In this document: piece after piece, positions 56,660-64,000 of the stretch
How the letters are laid out: the number at the start of each line of letters is the position of its first letter
Position numbering within the stretch: position 1 is the stretch's first letter
NCBI GenBank assembly: GCA_963666575.2
Contig: CAXXYG010000027.1
Span: forward strand, 558,001 to 622,000
DNA: 64,000 bases
From: JABMQB01 sp963666575
GTDB lineage: Bacteria > Bacteroidota > Bacteroidia > Bacteroidales > Prolixibacteraceae
Reading direction: 5' to 3'
Notes under the pieces: model-generated
What the model saw: the letters and a program-made list of their open reading frames with translations, nothing else
What the model was told of the DNA's origin: nothing
Databases searched by the model: none
Translations under genes and position numbers: made by a program

Positions 56660-57355
56660 CTAAAGCAATCCTTCATCGGCAAAACTAAAATAACTGTTCT
56701 GCCCAATAATAATATGGTCGAGGACAGGAATATCCATTAATTTCCCAGCCTCCTTTAACTTATCTGTAATTTGCCTGTCCGCATCGGAGGCTTCCAGGTT
56801 TCCTGAAGGGTGGTTGTGGCATAAAATAATGGAGCTTGCCAGATTGTTAATGGCACTTTTTAATATGAGCCGAACGTCAATCACAGTACCTGATAGTCCA
56901 CCCCGGCTAATCATTTGTTTTTCAATAATATGATTTGCCCGGTTGAGAAGAATGACCCAAAATTCTTCGTGTGGTAAATCGGACAATGTGGGAATAAAAA
57001 TATCGGCTACATCTTTACTTGATGTGATTTTTTTACGTTTAAATACATCTGCCTCTTTGCGCCTTTTTCCTAACTCGAGGGCAGCAATAATAGTAATTGC
57101 TTTTGCAGTTCCAATACCTTTAAAACCGGTAATAAAGGTAAAACCTTTGCGTCCCAGCTCATTCAGGTCATTTTCAGAAGAATTAAGTATTCGACGGGCC
57201 AATTCAACGGCAGTTTCTTCAGTATTTCCTGATCCTATAAGAATGGCCATCAACTCAGCATCAGTTAATGACCTTGAGCCATTAAGCAAAAGTTTTTCGC
57301 GTGGGCGATCTTCAACTGCCCACTCTTTAATATTCAATTTTTTATATTCTTCCAC
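56660..57355 (-). CDS. radC: RadC-family JAB-domain protein
   Basis: The 231-residue protein has the N-terminal helix-hairpin-helix region (TFITGFKGIGTAKAITIIAALELGKR) and a JAB1/MPN-like metal domain with the HNHPSGNLEASDAD motif that coordinates zinc. RadC was linked to DNA repair, but its role is disputed. The start is GTG at 57355. It is about 125 bases downstream of the rpsT stop, with a terminator between, so it is probably transcribed separately. Confidence 0.93.
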   Translation of the reverse strand: MEEYKKLNIKEWAVEDRPREKLLLNGSRSLTDAELMAILIGSGNTEETAVELARRILNSSENDLNELGRKGFTFITGFKGIGTAKAITIIAALELGKRRKEADVFKRKKITSSKDVADIFIPTLSDLPHEEFWVILLNRANHIIEKQMISRGGLSGTVIDVRLILKSAINNLASSIILCHNHPSGNLEASDADRQITDKLKEAGKLMDIPVLDHIIIGQNSYFSFADEGLL

Positions 57356-57427
57356 TTAAAAATGTTTGTTTCTAAATTTAACATTTTCAACGGTTACAAA
57401 AAACTGAATTCGTATGATTATAAGCAT

Positions 57428-57463
57428 AAAAAAGCCTCTCCATATTATGGAGAGGCTTTTAAA
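57428..57463 (-). terminator. Bidirectional terminator after rpsT
   Basis: AAAAAGCCTCTCCAT/ATGGAGAGGCTTTT forms a perfect stem flanked by A and T runs. It lies just beyond the rpsT stop codon. Confidence 0.92.
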
Positions 57464-57479
57464 TATCTAAATGTGATAA

Positions 57480-57731
57480 TTAAAGCTTATTAACTTGAAT
57501 AGCCAATTTCGATTTAAGATTAGACGCCTTATTCTTATGAATAATGTTGCGTTTAGCTAATTTGTCGATCATAGCTGCAACACCTGGATACAATTTTGCA
57601 GCCTCTTCTTTGTTCGACTCACTTCTTAATTCTTTGATTGCATTACGAGTTCCTCTCGCAAAATATTTGTTGTGCAATCTTTTATTTTCGTCTTGCCTAA
57701 TTCTTTTTAACGCCGACTTGTGATGTGCCAT
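57480..57731 (-). CDS. rpsT: 30S ribosomal protein S20
   Basis: The 83-residue basic helical protein has the S20 pattern: MAHHKSALKRIRQDE at its start, NAIKELR, MIDKLAKRNIIHKNKASNLKSKL at the end. S20 binds 16S rRNA early in 30S assembly. It lies 24 bases downstream of the tRNA-Glu gene on the same strand and may be read through from it. Confidence 0.96.
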   Translation of the reverse strand: MAHHKSALKRIRQDENKRLHNKYFARGTRNAIKELRSESNKEEAAKLYPGVAAMIDKLAKRNIIHKNKASNLKSKLAIQVNKL

Positions 57732-57755
57732 GTTATTTAATTCAATAATAATTTG

Positions 57756-57827
57756 TAGCCCGTAGGGGAATCGAACCCCTGCTACCAGGATGAAAACCTG
57801 GCGTCCTAACCCCTAGACGAACGGGCC
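57756..57827 (-). tRNA. tRNA-Glu (TTC anticodon)
   Basis: The minus strand folds into a complete 72-base cloverleaf with acceptor arms GGCCCGT/ACGGGCT, a D arm, the anticodon stem CCAGG/CCTGG with loop TTTTCAT giving anticodon TTC, and the T arm GGGGTTCGATTCCCC. The discriminator base is A and CCA is not encoded. Confidence 0.96.
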
Positions 57828-57996
57828 CTTTCATTTAGTTCCCTAAATTTGGGACTGCAAAAATAAAGCATTTTTTAATGCCACCAAATTTTTTCAAAGA
57901 AATTTTATACCTATTTTAAAGTCTTACTAATATTTTTAGTTTTCTTGTCTAATTCAGAGCTAAATAAACCAACTCAACCCACTGTATTTGTGCGCC

Positions 57997-58938
57997 TTAC
58001 CTCCATTTCACCACAGTCCCTCTTTCTTTGTTAAGTAATGTTTCGGAGAGTGAATTTTTTATTTCCCGCCATAAAAGATTAATCAGCTTATGTTTGGCAA
58101 AATGCCTTGAGTATACAAGGCTAACTTCCCTTAAAGGCTTTATGTCGTTAAACGACAATACATTAGACCGCCTTTCTTTATACATTGTATCTTTTGCCAA
58201 CTCCGGGATTAAAGTTATTCCTCCTTCCTTATCAACTATGTTCATTAATGTTTCCAACGAACCTGCTTCGAAATGAAAAGAATGATCTGTGTTTGTTGTC
58301 CCCATAAATGAACAAAGATTAACAACCTGATCACGGAAACAATGCCCATCGCTTAATAACCAAACTTCGGGTGTAGCAATATCTTTTATGGTAATTTTTT
58401 TCTTTTTATGTAATTTGTGATCCTTATTTGCATATACAAGCATCTCTTCGTAGAAAATCGGTTTTTCCAGAATTTTTGATTCGTTCAAAGGAGTTACCAA
58501 TATCCCAACATCAATAAGGTCTTTGTGCAAAAGCTGAATTATATTTTCAGTCGTTTGTTCTTCTACTTTAATAAATATATTTGGGTATTTCCGTTTATAA
58601 CGCCCAACAAATATAGGGAGTAAATAAGGGGCAAGTGTTGGAATTATCCCAATACGCAACATTCCTGACACTTGATTTTTGTGATCTTTTACAATGTTAT
58701 CAATTTCTTTTGACTGAGTCAGGGTAATTCTTGCCTGTTCAATAATTTTTTGCCCAACATCGGTTGGAATTAGCGGTTGTTTGCTCCTGTCGAAAATAAC
58801 AATACTAAGGTCTTCTTCCAGTTTTTTTATCTGCATCGACAAGGTGGGTTGTGTAATAAAACAATTTTCGGCTGCCTTGCCAAAATGCCTGTACGTGTCA
58901 ACTGCAACAATATATTCCAATTGCGTTAAAGTAATCAT
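57997..58938 (-). CDS. oxyR: OxyR-type LysR regulator
   Basis: The 313-residue protein has an N-terminal winged helix-turn-helix (about 1-62: FGKAAENCFITQPTLSMQIKKLE) and an inducer domain with the two peroxide-sensing cysteines of OxyR in DGHCFRDQVVNLC (Cys200 and Cys209, matching E. coli Cys199 and Cys208). It should activate peroxide defence genes. A perfect ATAG-N7-CTAT dyad lies 22-36 bases upstream, which would suit autoregulation. No catalase or peroxidase gene is next to it. Confidence 0.92.
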   Translation of the reverse strand: MITLTQLEYIVAVDTYRHFGKAAENCFITQPTLSMQIKKLEEDLSIVIFDRSKQPLIPTDVGQKIIEQARITLTQSKEIDNIVKDHKNQVSGMLRIGIIPTLAPYLLPIFVGRYKRKYPNIFIKVEEQTTENIIQLLHKDLIDVGILVTPLNESKILEKPIFYEEMLVYANKDHKLHKKKKITIKDIATPEVWLLSDGHCFRDQVVNLCSFMGTTNTDHSFHFEAGSLETLMNIVDKEGGITLIPELAKDTMYKERRSNVLSFNDIKPLREVSLVYSRHFAKHKLINLLWREIKNSLSETLLNKERGTVVKWR

Positions 58939-58959
58939 GATTTTCTGGTTTTCTCAAAT

Positions 58960-58974
58960 ATAGAAATAATCTAT
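58960..58974. promoter_or_regulatory. Putative OxyR operator
   Basis: ATAG-N7-CTAT is exactly half of the four-part OxyR site. The second half, at 58982-58996, is degenerate (ATTA...CAAG). One or two such dyads are expected by chance in 64 kb, but this one lies at the oxyR promoter. Confidence 0.55.
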
Positions 58975-59059
58975 CGCTTCTATTATTGTTATCAAGAATT
59001 ATTTAGCTCCAATATATAAAACACCCTTTAAGAATCACTTTTGGGCTACAAAAAAAATG

Positions 59060-59067
59060 TATTTTTG
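59060..59067 (+). promoter_or_regulatory. Possible -7 box of the lipoprotein gene
   Basis: TATTTTTG fits TAnnTTTG and lies 18 bases before the lipoprotein start. The region also holds the divergent oxyR promoter. Confidence 0.4.
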
Positions 59068-59084
59068 CAGAAAACATATCAATT

Positions 59085-59879
59085 ATGAACCGTTTACCAT
59101 TGTTAAGTATTCTTCTGTCTGTATTCATTTTATTTTCGTGTGGCCCATCGCAAGAAGATTTAGCAAGAGTTAAACTTGCCAATGCAAAAACCCTGTTACA
59201 AAACTCTGATACTTCAGGGGCATTGGTTTTAATTGACTCGATATCAATTCTATTTCCGAAAGCTATCTATTCTGCTAATGCTGCAAAAAACCTAAAGGGC
59301 GAAATTCAGTGGGATTTACTTCAGAAAAAAGAGAATGAGCTTGATTCGGTTAAAGCAACGATTCTTTACCTGGAAAAAAACTTCGTTACAGAAAAAACGG
59401 AATTTGACCGTTATTCGCAATACATTCATAAACGCCAGCAGTCCGACCGCCGTTGGGATAAATCGTACCTACAAATCCACCTCGATGAAAGAGGAGAAAT
59501 ATACCTTTCGAGCAATTATTTTGGCGAACAATGGCTCGACCACACTGGAATCAGAGTTTATGATGGGCCCGACCAGGCAAAAACTGAGAAAGTTGATTTA
59601 GGTAATGTGAATAATCATAGAAGCGATTTTATGGAAGCCAAATGGGAAAAAGTAAGCTACCGCAAAGGAGCCGACAATGGGGTGATTGAATTTATTGCCA
59701 ACAATACTAACAGGCGATTAAAAGCTGCATTCCTTGGCAAACGCCTCTATTATATCATTTTAGAAGATTACGATAAAAAAGCTGTAAAACAAGCCCTCGG
59801 TCTTTCAAAGGCTATTAGAAGAAAAGTTGTTCTTGAAAATGAAATCAAACAACTTCAAAATAGTCTATCCATTCAATAG
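59085..59879 (+). CDS. Lipoprotein of unknown function with helical repeat start
   Basis: The 264-residue product has a lipobox (ILFSCGPS), so the mature protein should be anchored at Cys19. Residues about 25-115 are helical and resemble a TPR-like pair plus a coiled coil (KLANAKTLLQNSDTSGAL...LLQKKENELDSVKA). The C-terminal part is a beta domain. I know of similar Bacteroidota lipoproteins without an assigned role. It diverges from oxyR but nothing shows common regulation. Its stop abuts the stop of the convergent ppk gene. Confidence 0.75.
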   Translation: MNRLPLLSILLSVFILFSCGPSQEDLARVKLANAKTLLQNSDTSGALVLIDSISILFPKAIYSANAAKNLKGEIQWDLLQKKENELDSVKATILYLEKNFVTEKTEFDRYSQYIHKRQQSDRRWDKSYLQIHLDERGEIYLSSNYFGEQWLDHTGIRVYDGPDQAKTEKVDLGNVNNHRSDFMEAKWEKVSYRKGADNGVIEFIANNTNRRLKAAFLGKRLYYIILEDYDKKAVKQALGLSKAIRRKVVLENEIKQLQNSLSIQ

Positions 59880-62282
59880 TTATACAATTTTATGTACTTC
59901 TTCGGGAGGATTGGCAAGGACGGCCCTATCGCCATTCACCACAAGTGGCCTTTGTAATAATTTAGGATGTTTGGTCAAAATATCAAGCCATTCATCGTCG
60001 CTATAATTATTCCCTTTAAACTCTTCTTTAAAGAGCTTCTCATGTGTTCTCACAAAATCAACAGGTTTTTTACCTGTTTTAGCGATAATTGCCCGTAAAT
60101 CCTCTAAGGAAATTCCCTCTTCGAGGTATTTTTTTATTTCTATTTCAAAACCTTTTTCTTCGAGGTATTTTAAACCGGCACGACTTTTTGAACATCGTGG
60201 ATTGTGGTAGATTTCCATAAATACGTGGTGTTTGTTTTTAATGTAGTTGTAATAATCTTCCTGAGCACGGAAATTCCGGATTGCCATTCCTTTATTGTAC
60301 TCATTTATCAATTCAGGATCGAGTAGCCTGGCTTTCGAATCGTCGCGCAGCTGAATGTTGATCATCTCTTTTAGCTCTTCCTGAATGTCTTTATCGTAGA
60401 TCGGGCAAGCAACTTCTATTCGCCGATTAAGATTTCTTCCCATCCAATCAGCCGAAGAGATAAAATATTTTTCATCACCACAATTCCCAAAAATAAAAAC
60501 ACGTGAGTGCTCCAAGTATTTATCGACAATACTAATTCCTTCAATATTATCGCTTTGCCCCGGGGTTTCAGTTTTAAGCCCAAAAATGCCCCTGATAATG
60601 AGTTTTATTTTGACACCAGCCTGACTGGCTTTATACAATTTTTTCATCATACCAGTATCAATGAGGCTATTCATTTTTAAAATTACAAACGCCTCTTTTC
60701 CCTGTTTAGCCAATTCAATCTCATTATCGATAAGCGAAGCAAAATGCCCCCGCATAGTAAATGGACTAAGCACCAAATGCTGATATTCGTAAGTTTTATA
60801 ATTCTGTTTAAAAAAATCGAAAACATGGGCTACTTCATCAGCAATACGTGGATCAGAAGTTAATAATCCATCGTCGGCATAAACATTGGCAGTTCCTTCA
60901 TGAAAATTCCCGGTTCCGATATAAGCATAATTTTTCATAATGCCTGCTTCCTCACGCGAAATCCAGGCCAATTTACTATGGACTTTTAAACCAGGAATCC
61001 CATTTATTACCTGTGCACCCTCTTCCTGCAATTTGTTGGACCATTCAATATTTGCTTCTTCATCAAAACGGGCTTGCAACTCAATCACTACAGTCACTTT
61101 TTTGCCGTTCCGAATGGCATTTAACAAAGCATTTACCACCTTCGAATTTTGAGCTACCCGGTATATGGTAATTCCAATTTCTTTAACCATTGGATCGATA
61201 GCTGCTTCACGAAGCAAGTCAATAAAATGGTCAAAGGTCTGATAAGGATAATGTAACATAACATCTTTCCTTCGTAGCACCTTTAAAATGCTAGTATATG
61301 GCCTTAAATCCTTGTGCCTGTATGGTGGGAGCTTTTGATAATAATGGTGTTTTTTTCCAATCTCAGGGAAATTCATAAAATCTTTATGGTTGTGGTACCG
61401 CCCGCCTTCAGTCCCATTTTCAATCCTATCCAACTTCATTTTTTTGAGAATAAATTTCAGAAGGTCCTGGGGAATTTCACGGTCATAAATAATTCTTACA
61501 GGCCGTCCTACTTTTCTTCTTTTAAGACTTTCGCCCATTTTCTCAATAAAACTTTTTGAAATATCATCGTCAATATCCAGTTCTGCATCGCGAGTAATTT
61601 TGAGGGTAAAGGCTTCATGTTGGTCGTAGTCGAAAATCGCGAACAGATCTTTTAAACAAAACCGGATAACATCGTCAAGTAAAATAACAAATTTCTTTTT
61701 CCCAATTTTAGGCAATACCAAAAACCGGGAAAGAGAAATATTTGGAACACGGATTAATGAATATGCATAATCTTCGGGAACATTTGATTTTGAAAGTTTA
61801 ACAGCCAAATAAACTGACCGGTCGCGTAAATAAGGAAACTTCATTTTTTTCGACAACATAATTGGCACCAAATTGGGCAATACCTTATCATGAAAATATT
61901 TTCGGACAAAAACTCCCTGTGAATGGTTTATCTCTTTTTCGTTAACCAATAAAATATTTTCTTTCGCTAATTCAGAAAAAATATGTTTAAATATTTCCTG
62001 TACTTTTATTTGTTGTGCCGAAACAATCTCCAGAATTTTTTCATATAACTCGGCAGGAGTAAAATCACCCAGTAAGTTATCATCGGCCCTGTCAATATCA
62101 ACCATTCGCCTCACAGTGGCTACACGTACTCTAAAAAATTCATCGAGGTTATTCGAAAAAATACCAATAAATCGAATGCGTTCAAACAAAGGTGTTTTAG
62201 GGTCTTCTGCTTCCTGCAAAACACGTTCGTTAAACGATAGCCAACTAATTTCGCGATTTATAAAAATTGGTTTAGTCTTCAT
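59880..62282 (-). CDS. ppk: Polyphosphate kinase 1 fused to ArsC-family domain
   Basis: The 800-residue protein joins a full-length polyphosphate kinase (residues 1-688) to a 112-residue ArsC/Spx-type thioredoxin fold. The PPK part starts INREISWLSFNERVLQEAED, has the catalytic-histidine regions KVHSKLAW and GTGNFHEGTANVYAD, and ends RAQEDYYNYIKNKH, as in free PPK1. The ArsC part begins with Met689 in MEIYHNPRCSKSR and keeps Cys697 and RTHEKLFKEE. PPK1 makes polyphosphate from ATP; ArsC proteins are arsenate reductases or relatives. The join is only a few residues (HVF) and could have arisen by loss of a stop between adjacent genes. Confidence 0.9.
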   Translation of the reverse strand: MKTKPIFINREISWLSFNERVLQEAEDPKTPLFERIRFIGIFSNNLDEFFRVRVATVRRMVDIDRADDNLLGDFTPAELYEKILEIVSAQQIKVQEIFKHIFSELAKENILLVNEKEINHSQGVFVRKYFHDKVLPNLVPIMLSKKMKFPYLRDRSVYLAVKLSKSNVPEDYAYSLIRVPNISLSRFLVLPKIGKKKFVILLDDVIRFCLKDLFAIFDYDQHEAFTLKITRDAELDIDDDISKSFIEKMGESLKRRKVGRPVRIIYDREIPQDLLKFILKKMKLDRIENGTEGGRYHNHKDFMNFPEIGKKHHYYQKLPPYRHKDLRPYTSILKVLRRKDVMLHYPYQTFDHFIDLLREAAIDPMVKEIGITIYRVAQNSKVVNALLNAIRNGKKVTVVIELQARFDEEANIEWSNKLQEEGAQVINGIPGLKVHSKLAWISREEAGIMKNYAYIGTGNFHEGTANVYADDGLLTSDPRIADEVAHVFDFFKQNYKTYEYQHLVLSPFTMRGHFASLIDNEIELAKQGKEAFVILKMNSLIDTGMMKKLYKASQAGVKIKLIIRGIFGLKTETPGQSDNIEGISIVDKYLEHSRVFIFGNCGDEKYFISSADWMGRNLNRRIEVACPIYDKDIQEELKEMINIQLRDDSKARLLDPELINEYNKGMAIRNFRAQEDYYNYIKNKHHVFMEIYHNPRCSKSRAGLKYLEEKGFEIEIKKYLEEGISLEDLRAIIAKTGKKPVDFVRTHEKLFKEEFKGNNYSDDEWLDILTKHPKLLQRPLVVNGDRAVLANPPEEVHKIV

Positions 62283-62357
62283 AATCCATTTAACAGTTAA
62301 ATTCGAGTAATCCGTTTGGCTCTCAATTCTATAAATTTGAGAAATCCTATCCTATTA

Positions 62358-62969
62358 TCAAAATAATATTAACTCTTTTCCCTGTTCAAAAATATTCTTT
62401 ATAAATGGAGAATTTTGAATGGCTGGAAAAGGTATAATTATTTCTTTCGGAACAGGTAATTCATGGAAAAGTTTCATTTCCCACCAACCAACATTGTGCC
62501 ATTGCCCTAATTTAAAACCAACAGCTTCGTATTCAGCCACTTTCTTAAATCCCAATTTCTCATGAAAATCAATACTTGAAGAATGAGGAACAGTAATACC
62601 TGCCAAAACATTAGTAATTCCTTGTACTTTTAGAATTTCGAACAAACAAAAATACAAAGCCGAAGCAATTTTATTTTTCCTAAAATTGGGATGGACATAC
62701 ACTGAAACTTCTTTGCTCCAACGGTAAGCTCCACGTTGCCGGTGATTAGAAGCATAAACATATGCCACCACCTTTGAGTTTATTTCACATACTAAATATG
62801 GCAACTCATTTACAATTGAAGATATCCTATGCCACATTTCGTCAATATCAGGCACATTTTCTTCGAACGAAACAGCCGATTTTAAAACAAAAGGTTCGTA
62901 AATATCAAGAATATCCTGAACATCTTTTTGTTGAACAACCCTAATTTGTATGTTTTTATTCGCCTCCAA
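62358..62969 (-). CDS. GNAT-family N-acetyltransferase
   Basis: The 203-residue enzyme resembles phosphinothricin-type acetyltransferases: YVYASNHRQRGAYRWSKEVSVYVHP, the acetyl-CoA loop FRKNKIASAL and DFHEKLGFKKVAEYEAVGFKLGQWHNVGWWEM. The start is uncertain: TTG at 62969 is the first candidate, it overlaps the prfB stop by 14 bases and has a GGAGG just inside it. Overlap suggests coupling with prfB. The acceptor substrate is unknown. Confidence 0.85.
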   Translation of the reverse strand: MEANKNIQIRVVQQKDVQDILDIYEPFVLKSAVSFEENVPDIDEMWHRISSIVNELPYLVCEINSKVVAYVYASNHRQRGAYRWSKEVSVYVHPNFRKNKIASALYFCLFEILKVQGITNVLAGITVPHSSSIDFHEKLGFKKVAEYEAVGFKLGQWHNVGWWEMKLFHELPVPKEIIIPFPAIQNSPFIKNIFEQGKELILF

Positions 62970-64000
62970 ATTCCATTAAATACGCTTTAATAAAACCATC
63001 CAATTCGCCATCGAGCACAGCATTAACATTCCCGGTTTCAAAATTAGTCCGTAAATCCTTTACCATTTTATACGGCTGCAATACATATGACCTGATTTGA
63101 GAACCCCACTCAATTTTTTTCTTTTGTGATTCAATTGCCGAGGTTTTTTCGCGTCGTTTGCGCAGTTCCAATTCATAAAGTTGCGATTTTAAAATTCGCA
63201 AAGCATTATCTTTGTTCCCAAACTGCGAACGGCTTTCAGTATTTTCAATTATAATTCCTGTTGGAGCGTGTCGTAAGCGAACACCGGTTTCAACTTTATT
63301 TACATTTTGTCCTCCTGCCCCACCACTGCGAAAAGTATCCCAAGTTATATCTGAAGGATTTACCTCAATTTCTATAGTATCATCAATCAAAGGGGCAATA
63401 TACACCGATGCAAAAGAGGTCATTCGTTTACTCTGTGCGTTAAATGGCGACAGTCTCACCAGGCGGTGAACACCATTTTCACTTTTTAAATACCCATAGG
63501 CATAATCGCCAATAAATTCAATGGTACAACTTTTAATACCAACTTCGTCACCTTGTTGGTAGTCCATCATTTTTAACTTAAAGCCTTGTTTTTCACCCCA
63601 GCGAGTGTACATACGCATTAGCATATCGGCCCAGTCGTTGCTCTCAGTACCTCCTGCACCGGCATTAATTTTCACAACAGCCCCCAGGCGGTCCTCTTCG
63701 TTCCGAAGCATGTTTTTTGCTTCGAGTTCTTCCACCTTAACTTCTGTTTCAGCAAACGATTCGTCTACTTCTTGTTCAGTAGCCTCTTCTGCTTCAAAAA
63801 ACTCATACAGCACCAAAAAGTCTTCCACATACTGGTCAACTTCTTTAAATCCATCAGTCCATATTTTAATGGAGCGGATGGTTTTCATCTGTTTTTCAGC
63901 TTCTTTTGAGTTTTCCCAAAAAGCAGGATCCTGTGTTTTTAATTCTTCTTCGAGAAGTTGGATCAATTTAACATCGTAGTCAAAGATGCCTCCTCAGCGC
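62956..64000 (-). CDS. prfB: Peptide chain release factor 2 (5' end outside window)
   Basis: RF2 reads UAA and UGA stops and releases the finished peptide. The continuous part runs from DYDVKLIQLLEEE at its start to the GGE end. The GGQ peptidyl-hydrolysis motif sits in RSGGAGGQNVNKVETGVRL, and SPF near SPFNAQSKRMTSF is the codon-recognition tripeptide region. Reading upstream crosses the classic programmed site: AGGAGG, three bases, then CTT TGA C, at 63994-63979. The zero-frame start of the gene lies beyond the window edge, and most of RF2 is made only after a +1 shift. Confidence 0.95.
63979..63994 (-). promoter_or_regulatory. RF2 programmed +1 frameshift site
   Basis: Minus-strand order is AGGAGG (63994-63989), CAT, then CTTTGAC (63985-63979). 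The in-frame UGA after CTT and the internal Shine-Dalgarno-like AGGAGG three bases upstream match the E. coli prfB site in order and spacing. Confidence 0.93.

Overview
The window is a stretch of AT-rich bacterial chromosome from a member of the Bacteroidota, probably a Bacteroidales/Marinilabiliales-like free-living organism. The evidence is five proteins with type IX secretion (T9SS/Por) C-terminal sorting tails, a TonB receptor with a surface propeller lipoprotein, a fused SecDF, a Bacteroidota-type MutL, DUF4783- and DUF5916-like proteins, TAnnTTTG promoter boxes and a general lack of Shine-Dalgarno sequences. Most genes are housekeeping. No phage, insertion sequence, plasmid or CRISPR array was seen.

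Layout. 1-3.8 kb: 3' end of topoisomerase III, an exported PQQ-type propeller, a small lipoprotein and a phosphoribosyltransferase. 3.8-8.8 kb (minus): metallo-beta-lactamase-fold hydrolase, a 1,234-residue membrane histidine kinase, RlmH. 9-14.3 kb: DUF4783 protein and YihY/BrkB membrane protein (plus), then two rhomboid proteases, MutL and a small membrane protein (minus). 14.3-19.1 kb (minus): a vitamin B12 uptake operon behind a cobalamin riboswitch (T9SS cell-surface protein, BtuB-like receptor, frameshifted YncE/BtuG-like lipoprotein). 19.1-21.4 kb (minus): GTPases Era and Der; Der carries a stop-containing in-frame insertion. 21.6-29.4 kb: a KamA-family radical SAM protein and two tandem paralogous T9SS proteins with NHL propellers.

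29.7-35.8 kb: a MacB-type tripartite efflux operon (ATPase, two frameshifted permeases, HlyD adaptor, TolC). 36-47 kb (plus): DUF5916-like outer-membrane protein, malate dehydrogenase, a retropepsin-like protein, SecDF, TatA, a Ca2+/Na+ antiporter, a LolD-like ATPase, a TIGR02757 protein and TrmN6. 47-52.1 kb (minus): two T9SS proteins, one with 12 Asp-box repeats and one a pentaheme cytochrome. 52.3-57.8 kb: flavodoxin, ferredoxin reductase-like protein, uracil phosphoribosyltransferase, a GNAT/FemAB-like protein, polysaccharide deacetylase, RadC, ribosomal protein S20 and tRNA-Glu. 58-64 kb: OxyR with a putative operator, a lipoprotein, a polyphosphate kinase-ArsC fusion, a GNAT acetyltransferase and the 3' part of prfB including its programmed +1 frameshift site.

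The points most worth a second look are the 42-nt stop-bearing insert in Der, the PPK1-ArsC fusion, NHL propellers nested inside a cadherin-like domain, the T9SS-routed pentaheme cytochrome, the T9SS protein in the B12 operon, and eight frameshifts of the same sign clustered in the two efflux permeases, which look more like a local sequence-quality problem than gene decay. I did not find a clearly new multi-gene system; the window is mainly core genome with several unusual individual architectures.
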